Source: DATEDA01 sp035286595
GTDB lineage: Bacteria > Pseudomonadota > Gammaproteobacteria > Burkholderiales > SG8-39
DNA length: 43,891 bases
Reading direction: 5' to 3'
NCBI GenBank assembly: GCA_035286595.1
Contig: DATEDA010000034.1
Span: 1-43,891 of the forward strand
The notes beneath the pieces were generated by a model that ran no database searches, was not told the origin of the DNA, and was given only the letters and a program-made list of their open reading frames with translations. Position numbers and translations under genes: made by a program. Shown one piece after another: positions 7,489 through 16,036 of this stretch. The first letter of the stretch is position 1; every line of letters begins with the position of its first letter.

Positions 7489-8511
7489 ATGGCACTCACT
7501 GCATCGCCGACCGGCGCTTCCCTGAAGGCCCGCCGCCTCGCGCCCGATGACCTCGAGGCGATCGTCGCGATCGATGCCCGCCACTTCGGGCGCACCCGCC
7601 GCGCCTACTTCGAGCGCCGGCTGCGGGCGGCCGAGGTCCAGCCGGCGCTTCACGTCCAGTTCGGCGTGGACGACCGCGGCGAGCTCGCGGGCTGCGTGCT
7701 CGCGCGGCGGCTCGCCGGCGAGTTCGGCCTTCGCGAGCCGGCGCTGCGGCTCGAGGCGATCGGCGTCCGCCAGGACGAGCAAAGCCACGGCGTCGGGCAC
7801 GAGCTGATGCGCGCGCTCGAGGCGGCCGCACGCGCCGACGGCATCGGGTCGATCAGAACCACCGCCGCCTGGCGCGACCACCGCATCCTGCACTTTCTGG
7901 ACGCGGCGGGCTTCGAGCTCGGAGGGAACCAGGTGCTCCAGTGCTCGGTGCACGCCGGACGCCTCGGCGCGGAGCACGCGCCCGACGTCGAGGCGCCGGA
8001 TCACCGCAACCTCGCCCGCGAGCTCGACTACAGCGGCAATGCGTCAAACGACTTCGACGCGCTCGCGCGCGACCGGGCCGACGTCCGGATCCTGGCGCGC
8101 GACGACGTGTCCGACATGTGCCGGATCGACCGCCGGATCACGGGGCGGGACCGCCGCGAGTACATCGGCCGGCTCGTCGACGAGGCGCTCGACGATTCGG
8201 CGGTCCGGGTGTCGCTCACCGCGCGCGTCGACGCCATCGTCGCGGGCTTCGTCACCGCGCGCACCGACTTCGGCGACTTCGGGCGCACCGACCCCGTGGC
8301 GGTGCTCGATACGATCGGCGTCGATCCGGACTACGCGCACCGCGGCGTCGGCACGGCGCTGCTGTCGCAGCTGTTCGTCAACCTCCAGGGGCTGCGCATC
8401 GAACGGGTCGAGACGTCGGTCGGGCGCGAGAACTTCGCGCTCCTCGGCTTCCTCTACGCGGTCGGATTCGAACCATCACAGCGGCTGAGCTTCGTGAAGC
8501 GGCTCTCCTGA
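7489..8511 (+). CDS. Tandem GNAT N-acetyltransferase (two GNAT domains)
   Basis: The 340-residue protein has two GNAT domains. The first, residues about 10-150, begins LKARRLAPDDLEAIVAIDARHFG and has IGVRQDEQSHGVGHELMRAL as the acetyl-CoA loop. The second, about 195-340, begins VRILARDDVSDMCRIDRRITG and has IGVDPDYAHRGVGTALLSQL. ATG 7489 is preferred over ATG 7483 because the AGGAG ribosome site at 7478-7482 is correctly spaced only for 7489. The similar domain starts point to internal duplication. Substrate is unknown; GNATs in aromatic degraders can acetylate acyl-CoA ligases, which is only a possibility here. Confidence 0.72.
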   Translation: MALTASPTGASLKARRLAPDDLEAIVAIDARHFGRTRRAYFERRLRAAEVQPALHVQFGVDDRGELAGCVLARRLAGEFGLREPALRLEAIGVRQDEQSHGVGHELMRALEAAARADGIGSIRTTAAWRDHRILHFLDAAGFELGGNQVLQCSVHAGRLGAEHAPDVEAPDHRNLARELDYSGNASNDFDALARDRADVRILARDDVSDMCRIDRRITGRDRREYIGRLVDEALDDSAVRVSLTARVDAIVAGFVTARTDFGDFGRTDPVAVLDTIGVDPDYAHRGVGTALLSQLFVNLQGLRIERVETSVGRENFALLGFLYAVGFEPSQRLSFVKRLS

Positions 8512-8534
8512 CCCCGGTGAGGCCCTCGCCGGGG
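8512..8534. terminator. Hairpin between convergent tandem-GNAT and hemerythrin genes
   Basis: CCCCGGTGAGG is followed almost directly by CCTCGCCGGGG, an 11-bp inverted repeat with one G-T wobble. It begins at the first base after the GNAT stop and lies between two convergent genes. There is no T-run on the + strand, so it may act as a weak bidirectional terminator or 3'-end stabiliser. Confidence 0.5.
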
Positions 8535-8551
8535 CGTCGCCCGGCGCCCTC

Positions 8552-9118
8552 TCAGGCTTCGAGCGCGATCTGCCTGCGCAGCTCCCGGTAGCGCTCTTCG
8601 AAGTCCTTCCCGAACAGCGGATCGGCGCCGGCCGGGACAGCGGCGGCCACCGCGGCCCAGTCCTCGGGGCTCAGGAGCTCGGCCGCGCGCGGAATGACTT
8701 CCCGTTCCTCGGCCGTGAGGTGGTGGCGGTAGTAGACGAGGTAGGTGGCGGCGGCGGCTTCCAGGGCCGAGCGGGCGACGACCGCCTCTTCGATGACGGC
8801 CTGCAGATGGCCGAGGAGCGTCTCGCCGGCGGCGGCAATGACCCGATGCTCCTGCAGGCGCCTGGCGATCGGCAGCTCGAGCTCGGGATCCCGCTCGACG
8901 AGCAGGGCGAACGCCGCGTCCTCGCGGGGGTGATGAAAGCGATCCGGGTAATACTGCAGGTAGTCGAGGATGTCGACCATCAGCTGGTAGTTCGGGTGTT
9001 CGTCGGCGTGGAAGGCCGCGACCTCCTTCTCGAGCAGGTCGAGCAGGCGGGCGAAGTGGACGTGCTCCTGATGCCACGCGGCGACTGCTTCGGTCGGGGA
9101 AGGCTCCGATCGGGTCAT
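8552..9118 (-). CDS. Hemerythrin-like (HHE) domain protein, second copy
   Basis: This 188-residue helical protein has histidines and acidic residues in the hemerythrin-domain arrangement: WHQEHVHFARLLDLLEKEV at the N-terminus, YPDRFHHPREDAAF, LQEHRVIAAAGE, and YYRHHLTAEEREV. The HHPRED stretch is typical of cytoplasmic HHE proteins thought to bind a di-iron site. It is longer than and clearly different from the copy at 4312. It lies 96 bases downstream of the ferredoxin gene on the same strand, with an FNR-like box between, so it probably has its own promoter. A role in oxygen or nitric oxide handling near the oxygen-sensitive benzoyl-CoA reductase is inferred. Confidence 0.72.
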   Translation of the reverse strand: MTRSEPSPTEAVAAWHQEHVHFARLLDLLEKEVAAFHADEHPNYQLMVDILDYLQYYPDRFHHPREDAAFALLVERDPELELPIARRLQEHRVIAAAGETLLGHLQAVIEEAVVARSALEAAAATYLVYYRHHLTAEEREVIPRAAELLSPEDWAAVAAAVPAGADPLFGKDFEERYRELRRQIALEA

Positions 9119-9151
9119 GGTCTAGGCGCTACTGCTCCACCGTCCCTGGCG

Positions 9152-9193
9152 ACGGTACGCTCTATTCGCGGCGCGGCATTTGTCCCACGTCAA
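9152..9193 (-). promoter_or_regulatory. FNR/DNR-like promoter for the second hemerythrin gene
   Basis: Read on the minus strand, TTGACGTGGGACAA (9193-9180) matches TTGA-N6-TCAA at all but one core base. TACCGT (9157-9152) is at the class II -10 position, giving a start near 9145, 27 bases before the ATG at 9118. The spacing equals that of the other boxes in the window. Confidence 0.42.
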
Positions 9194-9214
9194 AGCGAGC
9201 GACCGCGACCCGCG

Positions 9215-9457
9215 TCAGCCGTGCAGGCTCTGGTACTTTTCGGCGAGCTGCTCGGGCGTCTCGGGGAAATCCGGGTTCGCCGGGATGCAGTCGGCCGGGC
9301 AGACGAGCTTGCACTGCGGCTCGTCGTGCGCGCCGACGCACTCGGTGCACTTCATCGGGTCGATGACGTACGGCGTTCCGACGCTGATCGCCTCGTTCGG
9401 ACAGACCGGCTTGCATGCGTCGCACGCCGTGCACACGTCGGTGATCATCAAGGCCAT
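9215..9457 (-). CDS. fdx: 2[4Fe-4S] ferredoxin, electron donor for benzoyl-CoA reductase
   Basis: This 80-residue protein has cysteines at 9, 12, 15, 19 and 37, 40, 49, 53. The second set has an eight-residue insertion between its second and third cysteines and a C-terminal extension, the mark of Allochromatium-type low-potential ferredoxins. In Thauera such a ferredoxin donates electrons to benzoyl-CoA reductase and is re-reduced by 2-oxoglutarate:ferredoxin oxidoreductase. Here it is the last gene of the bcr operon, 17 bases after bcrD, and korAB lies at the other end of the cluster, so the same circuit is likely. Confidence 0.88.
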   Translation of the reverse strand: MALMITDVCTACDACKPVCPNEAISVGTPYVIDPMKCTECVGAHDEPQCKLVCPADCIPANPDFPETPEQLAEKYQSLHG

Positions 9458-9474
9458 GGTGCTCTCCTAATGCC

Positions 9475-10314
9475 TCAGGCAGCCTTGCGCTGTTCGAGCT
9501 CCTGCAGCTTCGCGTGCCGGAACGCGCCCCAGAGCGCCGCACCGACCGCGCCGGCGTAGATCGAATCGGGGTGGCTCACCGCCTCGACCTTGAGCTTCTC
9601 GTTGGCGAGCTCCTCCTGGATGGCGGCGAGCAGGCCGGAGTCGAGCGCGAGCCCGCCGGTGAGCAACGCCACGCCCTGCGCGATGCCGGTGACCTTCAGC
9701 AGCTTCACGATCCGCGAGGCCATCGAGAGGTGGATGCCCTTCAGGATGTCGGGCGTCGCGATCCCCCGCGACACCATGTTGATCACGTCGGTCTCGGCGA
9801 GCACCGCGCAGATCGAGCTCACCTTCTCGGGGTTGGCCGAGGTCCGCGACAGTGGCCCGATCTCCTCCACTGCGACACCGAGGTAGCGGGCGATGTTCTC
9901 AAGGAACTGGCCCGAGCCCGAGGCGCACTGGCTGGTCATCTTGTACTGGAGCACCTTGCCGCGGCCGTCGACGAAGATCGCCCGGCCGTTCAGCGCGCCG
10001 ATGTCGACCACCGCACGCGCGTCGGGGCGCAGGTAAACGCCGCCCCGAGCGTGGGTGGTCATGGAATAGAAGTGCCCGGTGGCGAACCTGACATTCTCGC
10101 CCTCGCCGGTGGTCGCGATGTACGCGACGTCCTCCGCCTTCAGCCCCGCCTCCTCGCAGACCTCTTCGAAGCCCTGGCGCGCGAGGTCCATCGGGTCGCG
10201 CTTGCGGATGCGCTCGCAGCGCTTGGCGAGCCATTCGGTCGCCCCGCCGTCGGTGCGAAACAGCGTCGCCTTAACGGCGCCCGAGCCGATGTCGATGCCG
10301 ACGGTGTGAATCAT
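9475..10314 (-). CDS. bcrD: Benzoyl-CoA reductase subunit D (ATPase/activator module)
   Basis: The 279-residue protein starts at ATG 10314, which overlaps the bcrA stop (ATGA). It belongs to the BadF/BadG/BcrA/BcrD ASKHA ATPase family: nucleotide-binding GIDIGSGAVKATLF at the N-terminus, AVVDIGALNGRA in the middle, and LLTGGLALDSGLLAAI near the end. C130 (in SQCASGSGQFLENIARYLG) and C169 (in SSICAVLAETDV) are the expected ligands of the [4Fe-4S] cluster shared with BcrA. With BcrA it hydrolyses ATP to push electrons from ferredoxin into the BcrBC active site. Length and sequence fit the Thauera (Bcr) type rather than the Azoarcus (Bzd) type. Confidence 0.93.
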   Translation of the reverse strand: MIHTVGIDIGSGAVKATLFRTDGGATEWLAKRCERIRKRDPMDLARQGFEEVCEEAGLKAEDVAYIATTGEGENVRFATGHFYSMTTHARGGVYLRPDARAVVDIGALNGRAIFVDGRGKVLQYKMTSQCASGSGQFLENIARYLGVAVEEIGPLSRTSANPEKVSSICAVLAETDVINMVSRGIATPDILKGIHLSMASRIVKLLKVTGIAQGVALLTGGLALDSGLLAAIQEELANEKLKVEAVSHPDSIYAGAVGAALWGAFRHAKLQELEQRKAA

Positions 10315-11651
10315 TTCCGGGCCTCCACGGTCTTCCCCTCCTCGATCACGGCGCGCCAGGCGAAAGTCGCGGCGCCGAGCGCGCCGGTGTAGATCGAGTC
10401 CGGGTTGATGTTCAGCGTGACCTCGCCGTAGTTCTCGACGACGAGGTCCTTCAGCGCCTTGACCGCGGCCTCGTTCTTCGCCACACCCCCGGTGAAGGTG
10501 AACTCGTTCCGCACGCCGCCCGAGCGGGCGAGGATCGACATCGCCCGCAGGACGATCGCGCGGTGCAGCCCGGCCATGATGTCCTCGCGCCGGTCGCCGA
10601 GCGACAGCCGGTCGCGGAGCTCCGCGCCGGCAAACACGGTGCAGGTCGAGTTGATCTTGATGGTTTTCTGCGCCTTCATCGCGAGGGGCCCGAGCTCGTG
10701 GAGGCCCAGGTTCATCTCGTCGGCGATGTAGCCGAGATAACGGCCGCAGCCGGCGGCGCAGCGGTCGTTCATCTGGAAGTTCTCCACGATCCCGCTCCGG
10801 TCCACCTGAATCGCCTTCGTGTCCTGGCCGCCGATGTCGAGCACGGTCGCCGTCCCCGGGTACATCACGTGCGCCCCGAGCCCGTGGCAGAGGATCTCGG
10901 AGCGGATGTGCTCTTTCGAGAACGGCAGCCGCGCGCGCCCGTAGCCGGTGCCGACGACATAGGACTCCTCGAGCTCGGTCCCGAGCACGTCGTCGATCGG
11001 GGCGCGGACTGCGCCGCCAGCCGAGGCCGCCTCCGGCAGCGCCTTGAAGGTGCGATCGAGCGCGCGGCGCAGATTGGAGTTCATCGCGTCGCCGTACACG
11101 CGGTTCTCGACCTCGATGATCGAGCGGTCGAACACGTTGAGCAGCATGTCGTAGCGCAGCCCCGCCTCCCTGGCTACTGCCTCGCCGAGCGCGAGATAGC
11201 GGCTGCCGGCGATGTCGCGGAAGAAATCGGACTTGCGCTTCGCGCCGGGCGCGAACATCCTGGGTGCCTCGTCGCGCAGCCGTTTGAACACCTCGGCCAG
11301 CGCCGCGGCGACCGCGTTGGCGTCGGCGCCGAAGCGCGGTCCCTGGGCGTTGCGCCGGCAAACCTGTTCGAGGTCGGCGAGCTGGTCGAGGAACTGCCCG
11401 AGGCGAAAGTCGCGCTCGAGCTGTCCGAGAAAGACCGCCAGCCCGCCGTTGAGCGCCCCGGAGCGCTCGAGCGCGCCGCGGAACAGGTCGAACCGCGCGG
11501 CGACCAGCGCTTCCTGCTTGGCGATCGCGGCAGCGGTGTCGTAGTTCGACCGCGAGTTGGTGATGCCGCGGCCGAGAACGTTTCGGTCCTGGTCGATCAC
11601 CACCGCCTTGGTGGTGGTGGAGCCGAGGTCGATGCCGATGAAGCAGCGCAT
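10311..11651 (-). CDS. bcrA: Benzoyl-CoA reductase subunit A (ATPase module)
   Basis: The 446-residue protein starts FIGIDLGSTTTKAVVID, the phosphate-1 motif of ASKHA ATPases. It has VLDIGGQDTKAIQ in the middle and FTFTGGVAKNEAAVKAL near the end. C298 and C302 (DRCAAGCGRYLG) and C337 (STCTVFAG) include the candidate ligands for the cluster bridging to BcrD. The length agrees with Thauera-type BcrA. It forms the ATP-driven half of benzoyl-CoA reductase, which reduces benzoyl-CoA to cyclohexa-1,5-diene-1-carbonyl-CoA. bcrB ends 10 bases upstream, and bcrD overlaps its stop. Confidence 0.93.
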   Translation of the reverse strand: MRCFIGIDLGSTTTKAVVIDQDRNVLGRGITNSRSNYDTAAAIAKQEALVAARFDLFRGALERSGALNGGLAVFLGQLERDFRLGQFLDQLADLEQVCRRNAQGPRFGADANAVAAALAEVFKRLRDEAPRMFAPGAKRKSDFFRDIAGSRYLALGEAVAREAGLRYDMLLNVFDRSIIEVENRVYGDAMNSNLRRALDRTFKALPEAASAGGAVRAPIDDVLGTELEESYVVGTGYGRARLPFSKEHIRSEILCHGLGAHVMYPGTATVLDIGGQDTKAIQVDRSGIVENFQMNDRCAAGCGRYLGYIADEMNLGLHELGPLAMKAQKTIKINSTCTVFAGAELRDRLSLGDRREDIMAGLHRAIVLRAMSILARSGGVRNEFTFTGGVAKNEAAVKALKDLVVENYGEVTLNINPDSIYTGALGAATFAWRAVIEEGKTVEARK

Positions 11652-11661
11652 GGCCTGCCCT

Positions 11662-12978
11662 TCAGTGGGTGGTGGCGCGGGAGCGCTTCTGGTTGATCAT
11701 CTGGAAGTAGCTCTCGAGCCGGTTCTTGATGTTCGCCGCCGAGAAGTACCGCGGGTCGACGAGATCGGACTCGATGAACGCGGCGGGCTTCCCGGTGCGC
11801 TTCTCGACCTCGCGCAGGATGAGGAGCTGCCCGGCGGAGAAGCTGTTGCAGCTCTTGATCGAGTTGATCAGCAGGCCGTCCGCCTGGTACTCCTCGATGT
11901 ACCGGCAGATCATGTCGATCCGCTGCGGGAAGTTGAGGTTGGTGTAGCAGCCGAGGCAGTACTCGGCCAGCGACTCGAGCGGCCGGTCGGGGTCGTGCCG
12001 GAAGCCGAAGTCGTACACGCCGCCGACCTTCGAGTAGGTCGACGCGACGACCACCGCGCCCTCGTCGTAGAACATCTTCCAGAAGTCGCGGAAGCTGGTC
12101 CAGTTCGGCGGGCCCTCGACGACCAGCCGGTACTTCTCCTCGGCGAGCTCGCCTTCCGGCGTGATCGGGCCCTTCTTCTCGCGCACGCGCTCGTCGATCT
12201 CGCCGCGCAGCACCGCGTAGTACCGCGTCGCCTCGGGCGTGCCCCGGAAGGCGGTGAAGATCGGGCCGATGTAGTAGACCGCGCCGAAGTAGCCGTCGAT
12301 GGGGGAGGGCCGGTTCTTCGCCGACTGCAGCACTCCGACCAGGTCGGTTTCGGCCTTCTGCGACTCTTTCAGGTACTCGCGGAGCCGGTCGATGTCGAAC
12401 TTGACCCCCGATACCCGCTCGAGCGTCGGAATCACGTTTTCCTTGAGCTGCTTCACGACGTAGTCGCGCATGTTCCGGTTGACCTTGCCGTCACCCTGGT
12501 AGGGCACATGGAGCATCGTCGTCTCGCAACCGTACTTCTGTCGGATCAGCTCGAACCACTTCATGAAGGTGAAGCAGCCGGTGTAGGAGAGGAGCAGCAC
12601 GTCGGGCTTCGGCAGCGGCTCGCCGGTCGGACCGACGTCGCCCGCCAGCATCATCCCGAGATCGGCCTTGACGTAGGTGCACACGTCCTCGGAGTGGCCG
12701 TCGCGCTCGGCGTCCATGATCATCTTGCCGGACCGCTTGCGGAGCCCGTTCTGCAGCGCGTTCGTCTCGGGGAGGCTCCGCGCGAAGTCGAAGCACATCA
12801 GCAGCTCGTTGAGGTTGCCGGGCACGAACGTGGCCGAGATCTTGCGGCCCACGTCGTGCGCGGTCGCGAGCTCGTGGTAGTTGCGGTTGATCAGCTCCTT
12901 CTGGAGCAGCATCGCGTCTTCCTTGACCACCGGCTTGGCGGCGGGCTTCGGCGCGGCTTGCGGGGTTGGCGTGCTCAT
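11662..12978 (-). CDS. bcrB: Benzoyl-CoA reductase subunit B
   Basis: The 438-residue protein starts at ATG 12978, overlapping the bcrC stop (ATGA). It belongs to the HgdB/2-hydroxyglutaryl-CoA dehydratase D-component family. Conserved cysteines appear in SYTGCFTFMKWFELI (C135), EYCLGCYTNLNFPQRID and NSIKSCNSFSAGQLLI; such cysteines hold the active-site [4Fe-4S] clusters. With BcrC it forms the benzoyl-CoA-binding, ring-reducing module. A proline/alanine/lysine-rich stretch of about 20 residues precedes the conserved domain and is probably flexible. Confidence 0.92.
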   Translation of the reverse strand: MSTPTPQAAPKPAAKPVVKEDAMLLQKELINRNYHELATAHDVGRKISATFVPGNLNELLMCFDFARSLPETNALQNGLRKRSGKMIMDAERDGHSEDVCTYVKADLGMMLAGDVGPTGEPLPKPDVLLLSYTGCFTFMKWFELIRQKYGCETTMLHVPYQGDGKVNRNMRDYVVKQLKENVIPTLERVSGVKFDIDRLREYLKESQKAETDLVGVLQSAKNRPSPIDGYFGAVYYIGPIFTAFRGTPEATRYYAVLRGEIDERVREKKGPITPEGELAEEKYRLVVEGPPNWTSFRDFWKMFYDEGAVVVASTYSKVGGVYDFGFRHDPDRPLESLAEYCLGCYTNLNFPQRIDMICRYIEEYQADGLLINSIKSCNSFSAGQLLILREVEKRTGKPAAFIESDLVDPRYFSAANIKNRLESYFQMINQKRSRATTH

Positions 12979-14144
12979 GCGGCGCTCCAGAGCTTGATCG
13001 AGTCGGCGAACGTTCCGGCCTGCTCGCGAATCGGGGCCATCTGGCCCGTGTTCTCCGCGAACTTGAACGCGGTGTAGGGAATCTTGTGCCTGGCGAGCAC
13101 TTCCTGGAGCATCGGTCGCTCGAGGAGCGCCGGGTCGCAGAAGGAGGCGGCGGCGAAGATCACGCCCTCGGCGGCATTGCGCTTCACCGACTCGAGGAGG
13201 AACTTGCCCTTGTCCTCGCGGCGCTCGTCGTACTTCGAGGCGGTGGATGCCGAGCGGTGGAGGAACGCCTGCGAGAGGTTCTCGAGCAGGTTCCCCTCGG
13301 TCGGCACGTCGTCGAGCAGCCAGCGCTGGATGAGCATGAGGTCGTCGTCGACGATGTAGCAGCCCGCCATCTCGATCGACTTGATCAGCCCGAGCGGCGG
13401 CTGCTCGCAGAACGAGCCGGTGACGACCACGCGCGCGTTGTCGCGCTTCGGCCGCCCCTCGGTTTCGGCAGCGGCGAGGTAGTCGCGGACGAGCTGCGTG
13501 TGCTCCTCCGGCGGCAGGACGTTGCCGGCGCGGAGCACCAGATAGACCTCGGCCGTCGGCACCTGCCACGGCCGCTGCGAGCGGTACTCGTACAGATCGC
13601 GGACCGCGCGGCGGTTGTCGTTATAGACGCCGATCGAGTTGCGGAGATCGTCGTCCGTGATCGGCCGGCCTGCGAGCTTCGCGAGGTCGTCGCGGAGGAC
13701 CTCCAGCTCGCTGACGTAGTACTCGCCCCCGATCGCGTCGTGGTACTCCTGCGGGACGTCGAAGTAGCGGACGTACTTGTCCTTGAAGAGGATCTGCCAC
13801 ATCCCGGACAGGTTCCGGATCACGTCGCAGATCGAGGGAAAGAGCATCCCGTCCAGGCAGTCGAGCCGGCCGGTCAGCCCCAGCTCCAGCGTCGAGCGTG
13901 GGATGCGGCAGATGTAGCTCTGGTAGTACGCGTCGCCCTGGATCACCTCGAGCTGGTCGCCGCCGCCGAAGATGCCGACCGGCAGCATGCCCGCGGCGTG
14001 GATGACCTCGCGCGGCACGTAGATCGGCATGTAGCCGATCGCCTTGCGGCCGGGCGCGGCGGCCTTCCATTGCCTGACGGCGTCGAAGCGGAGGTCCTCG
14101 AAGAGGCCCTGGCAGCGCTGGACGATCTCGGCGAGTGTGCTCAT
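12975..14144 (-). CDS. bcrC: Benzoyl-CoA reductase subunit C
   Basis: The 389-residue HgdB-family protein starts at ATG 14144; its first base is the last base of the dch stop (TGATG). Landmarks are GYMPIYVPREVIHAAGMLPV, LDCLDGMLFPSICDVIRNLSG, VTGSFCEQPPLGLIKSIEMAG and the C-terminal PYTAFKFAENTGQ. The cysteines in these segments are candidates for cluster binding at the substrate site. It pairs with BcrB and is the first of the four reductase genes, giving the order bcrCBAD known from Thauera. Confidence 0.92.
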   Translation of the reverse strand: MSTLAEIVQRCQGLFEDLRFDAVRQWKAAAPGRKAIGYMPIYVPREVIHAAGMLPVGIFGGGDQLEVIQGDAYYQSYICRIPRSTLELGLTGRLDCLDGMLFPSICDVIRNLSGMWQILFKDKYVRYFDVPQEYHDAIGGEYYVSELEVLRDDLAKLAGRPITDDDLRNSIGVYNDNRRAVRDLYEYRSQRPWQVPTAEVYLVLRAGNVLPPEEHTQLVRDYLAAAETEGRPKRDNARVVVTGSFCEQPPLGLIKSIEMAGCYIVDDDLMLIQRWLLDDVPTEGNLLENLSQAFLHRSASTASKYDERREDKGKFLLESVKRNAAEGVIFAAASFCDPALLERPMLQEVLARHKIPYTAFKFAENTGQMAPIREQAGTFADSIKLWSAA

Positions 14145-14914
14145 CAGTGGTGCTCCCAGACGGGCTGGCGCTTCGCGAGAAACGCGGCGAGCCCCTCGTT
14201 CGCGTCGCGCGATGCCATCAGGCCTTCGAGGTAGCGCTTCTCCAGCGCGGCGATCCGCCATTTCACCTCCGGCACGAGCGCCTCGCGCGCGGCGCGCACG
14301 GCGAAGCCGAGCGAGCTCGCGCTCTTGGCCGCGAGGTGCCGGTCAAAGTACTCGAGCGCCGCGTCGTGACCGTTGCCGGACACGTGCTGGACCAGTCCGA
14401 GCCGCAGCGCCTCGTCGGCGCCGACCGAGCGGCCGGAGAACAGCAGGTCCTCGGCCGCCGGCTGGCCGACGCGCAACGGCAGCAGACAGGAGGCGGCCGG
14501 CGCGAACACCCCGAGCTTCAGCTCCGGTTGCCCGAGCTGCGCGTCCTTCGACGCGAAGATCAGGCTCGCCGCGAGGGCGAGCTCGAGGCCGCCGCCGAGG
14601 CACTGTCCCTGCACCGCAACGAGGATCGGGCGCGGCCACTCAAGCATGGCGACGAGCAAGGCGTGCAGGCTCTGCAGCATGCCGGCGCACTGGTCCGGCA
14701 GGTGCTCCTCGACGCTCGCACCGAAGCTGAAGTGAGGGCCTTCGGCGTCGATGATCGCCGCGCGCAGGCGCCCCGGGTCGCGGTGCGCGGCGAAGGCCTG
14801 CGCCAGCGCGGCGGTCATCGCGGCGTCGATGAGGTTGGCCTTCGGCCGCGTGAGCCGGAGCCGCAGCAGCGACTCGCTGCGGTCCAACCAGACCTCGAGC
14901 GGCGCATCGGTCAT
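14144..14914 (-). CDS. dch: Cyclohexa-1,5-diene-1-carbonyl-CoA hydratase
   Basis: The 256-residue crotonase-superfamily protein starts at ATG 14914, overlapping the oah stop. It has LRLTRPKANLIDAAM at the N-terminus, the oxyanion-hole segment FSFGASVEEHLPDQ, and PILVAVQGQCLGGGLELALA. Its length matches Thauera Dch (about 258 residues). It adds water to the dienoyl-CoA made by benzoyl-CoA reductase, giving 6-hydroxycyclohex-1-ene-1-carbonyl-CoA. Its place between oah and bcrC supports this over a generic enoyl-CoA hydratase. Confidence 0.87.
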   Translation of the reverse strand: MTDAPLEVWLDRSESLLRLRLTRPKANLIDAAMTAALAQAFAAHRDPGRLRAAIIDAEGPHFSFGASVEEHLPDQCAGMLQSLHALLVAMLEWPRPILVAVQGQCLGGGLELALAASLIFASKDAQLGQPELKLGVFAPAASCLLPLRVGQPAAEDLLFSGRSVGADEALRLGLVQHVSGNGHDAALEYFDRHLAAKSASSLGFAVRAAREALVPEVKWRIAALEKRYLEGLMASRDANEGLAAFLAKRQPVWEHH

Positions 14915-16023
14915 GGTTTCTTGTTCCGCGGCTGGATGCGCTCGGTGAGCTCGTCCGACCAGCCCTCGCCGCGCGCGATCGCCTGGCGGAGCGCGACGAA
15001 GTCGACCTCGCGGTCGTCCTTCGTGCCCTCGTTGAACGCGCGGAACCCGGCGCGCCCCTCGGTCATCATGTTGAGCGCGAGCCACGCCCGGTGGTTCTCC
15101 TTGTTGCGGTTCCACGCCTCGAGCTTCGGCTTGCGCAGTTCCTCGATCGTCTTGGTGGTGCAGTCCGGGAAGGTGAGCAGCAGCTTCGCGCAGAGCTCAT
15201 CGACCTTGGCGTCGAGCGCCGAGAGATCGACGGTTCCCTTCGCGAGCAGCGCCTTGCCTTCCTTCGCCGGCTCACCGGTCTTGAAGTCGCCGTACACGAT
15301 GCGGCCGTGCTCGTCGGCGAACCGCTGCGTCTCGACGAGGGGGTTCGCGACGTACCGGCCATCGACCTTCAATCCGGGCACGAGGTCGGCGAGCATTCCC
15401 CAGTGATAGGCCTTGTGCGCGGAGAACGGCTCGCACATCACGCACGCGACCATGGCGCGGTCGGCGCCGATCACCGGCGGCAGGAAATCGGTCGCGCCGC
15501 CGATCGGCGACGAGCCGTGCTTCGGGCCCGCCTGGCCGAACCGGGCGAGGTCCTGCGCGATCGAGAAGTCGCATGCCATCCCGATCTCCTGTCCGCCGCC
15601 GACGCGCATGCCGTTCACGCGGCAGATCACCGGCTTGTCACACGCGAGGATGCTCGAGACCATGTCGTTGAAGATCCGCATGTACTGCCGGTACTCCTGC
15701 GGGTGGCCCGCGTAGTACTCGGCGTACTCCTTTGTGTTCCCGCCGGTGCAGAACGCCTTGTCGCCGACGCCGGTGAACACCACGCAGTTGACGTCGCGCG
15801 CGTTCGAGGCGGCGCGGAACGCGAGGATCACGCCCTTCGCGATCTCGGTCGTATAGGAGTTGAACTGCGACGGGTTGTCGAGCCAGATCCAGGCGTTGTA
15901 GAGGCCGGCGGCGGCCTTGCCGTCGGGCATCCGGGCGAGGCGCTTCTCCACCCTGACCCCGGGGACGGCGATCTCGGCGAGATCGTGGTTCTTGAGAACG
16001 TATGGTGCGGCGGGAGCGTTCAT
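14911..16023 (-). CDS. oah: 6-oxocyclohex-1-ene-1-carbonyl-CoA hydrolase (ring-opening)
   Basis: The 370-residue crotonase-superfamily protein starts at ATG 16023. It is longer than ordinary enoyl-CoA hydratases and close to Thauera Oah (about 377). The segments LYNAWIWLDNPSQFNSYTTE, FCTGGNTKEYAEYYAGHPQEY, RVNGMRVGGGQEIGMACDF and GPKHGSSPIGGATDFLP are characteristic of this hydrolase, also used as a marker (bamA-type) for anaerobic aromatic degraders. It adds water and then hydrolytically cleaves the ring to 3-hydroxypimelyl-CoA. It lies 13 bases after had. Confidence 0.92.
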   Translation of the reverse strand: MNAPAAPYVLKNHDLAEIAVPGVRVEKRLARMPDGKAAAGLYNAWIWLDNPSQFNSYTTEIAKGVILAFRAASNARDVNCVVFTGVGDKAFCTGGNTKEYAEYYAGHPQEYRQYMRIFNDMVSSILACDKPVICRVNGMRVGGGQEIGMACDFSIAQDLARFGQAGPKHGSSPIGGATDFLPPVIGADRAMVACVMCEPFSAHKAYHWGMLADLVPGLKVDGRYVANPLVETQRFADEHGRIVYGDFKTGEPAKEGKALLAKGTVDLSALDAKVDELCAKLLLTFPDCTTKTIEELRKPKLEAWNRNKENHRAWLALNMMTEGRAGFRAFNEGTKDDREVDFVALRQAIARGEGWSDELTERIQPRNKKP

Positions 16024-16036
16024 CGTGGAATCTCCT

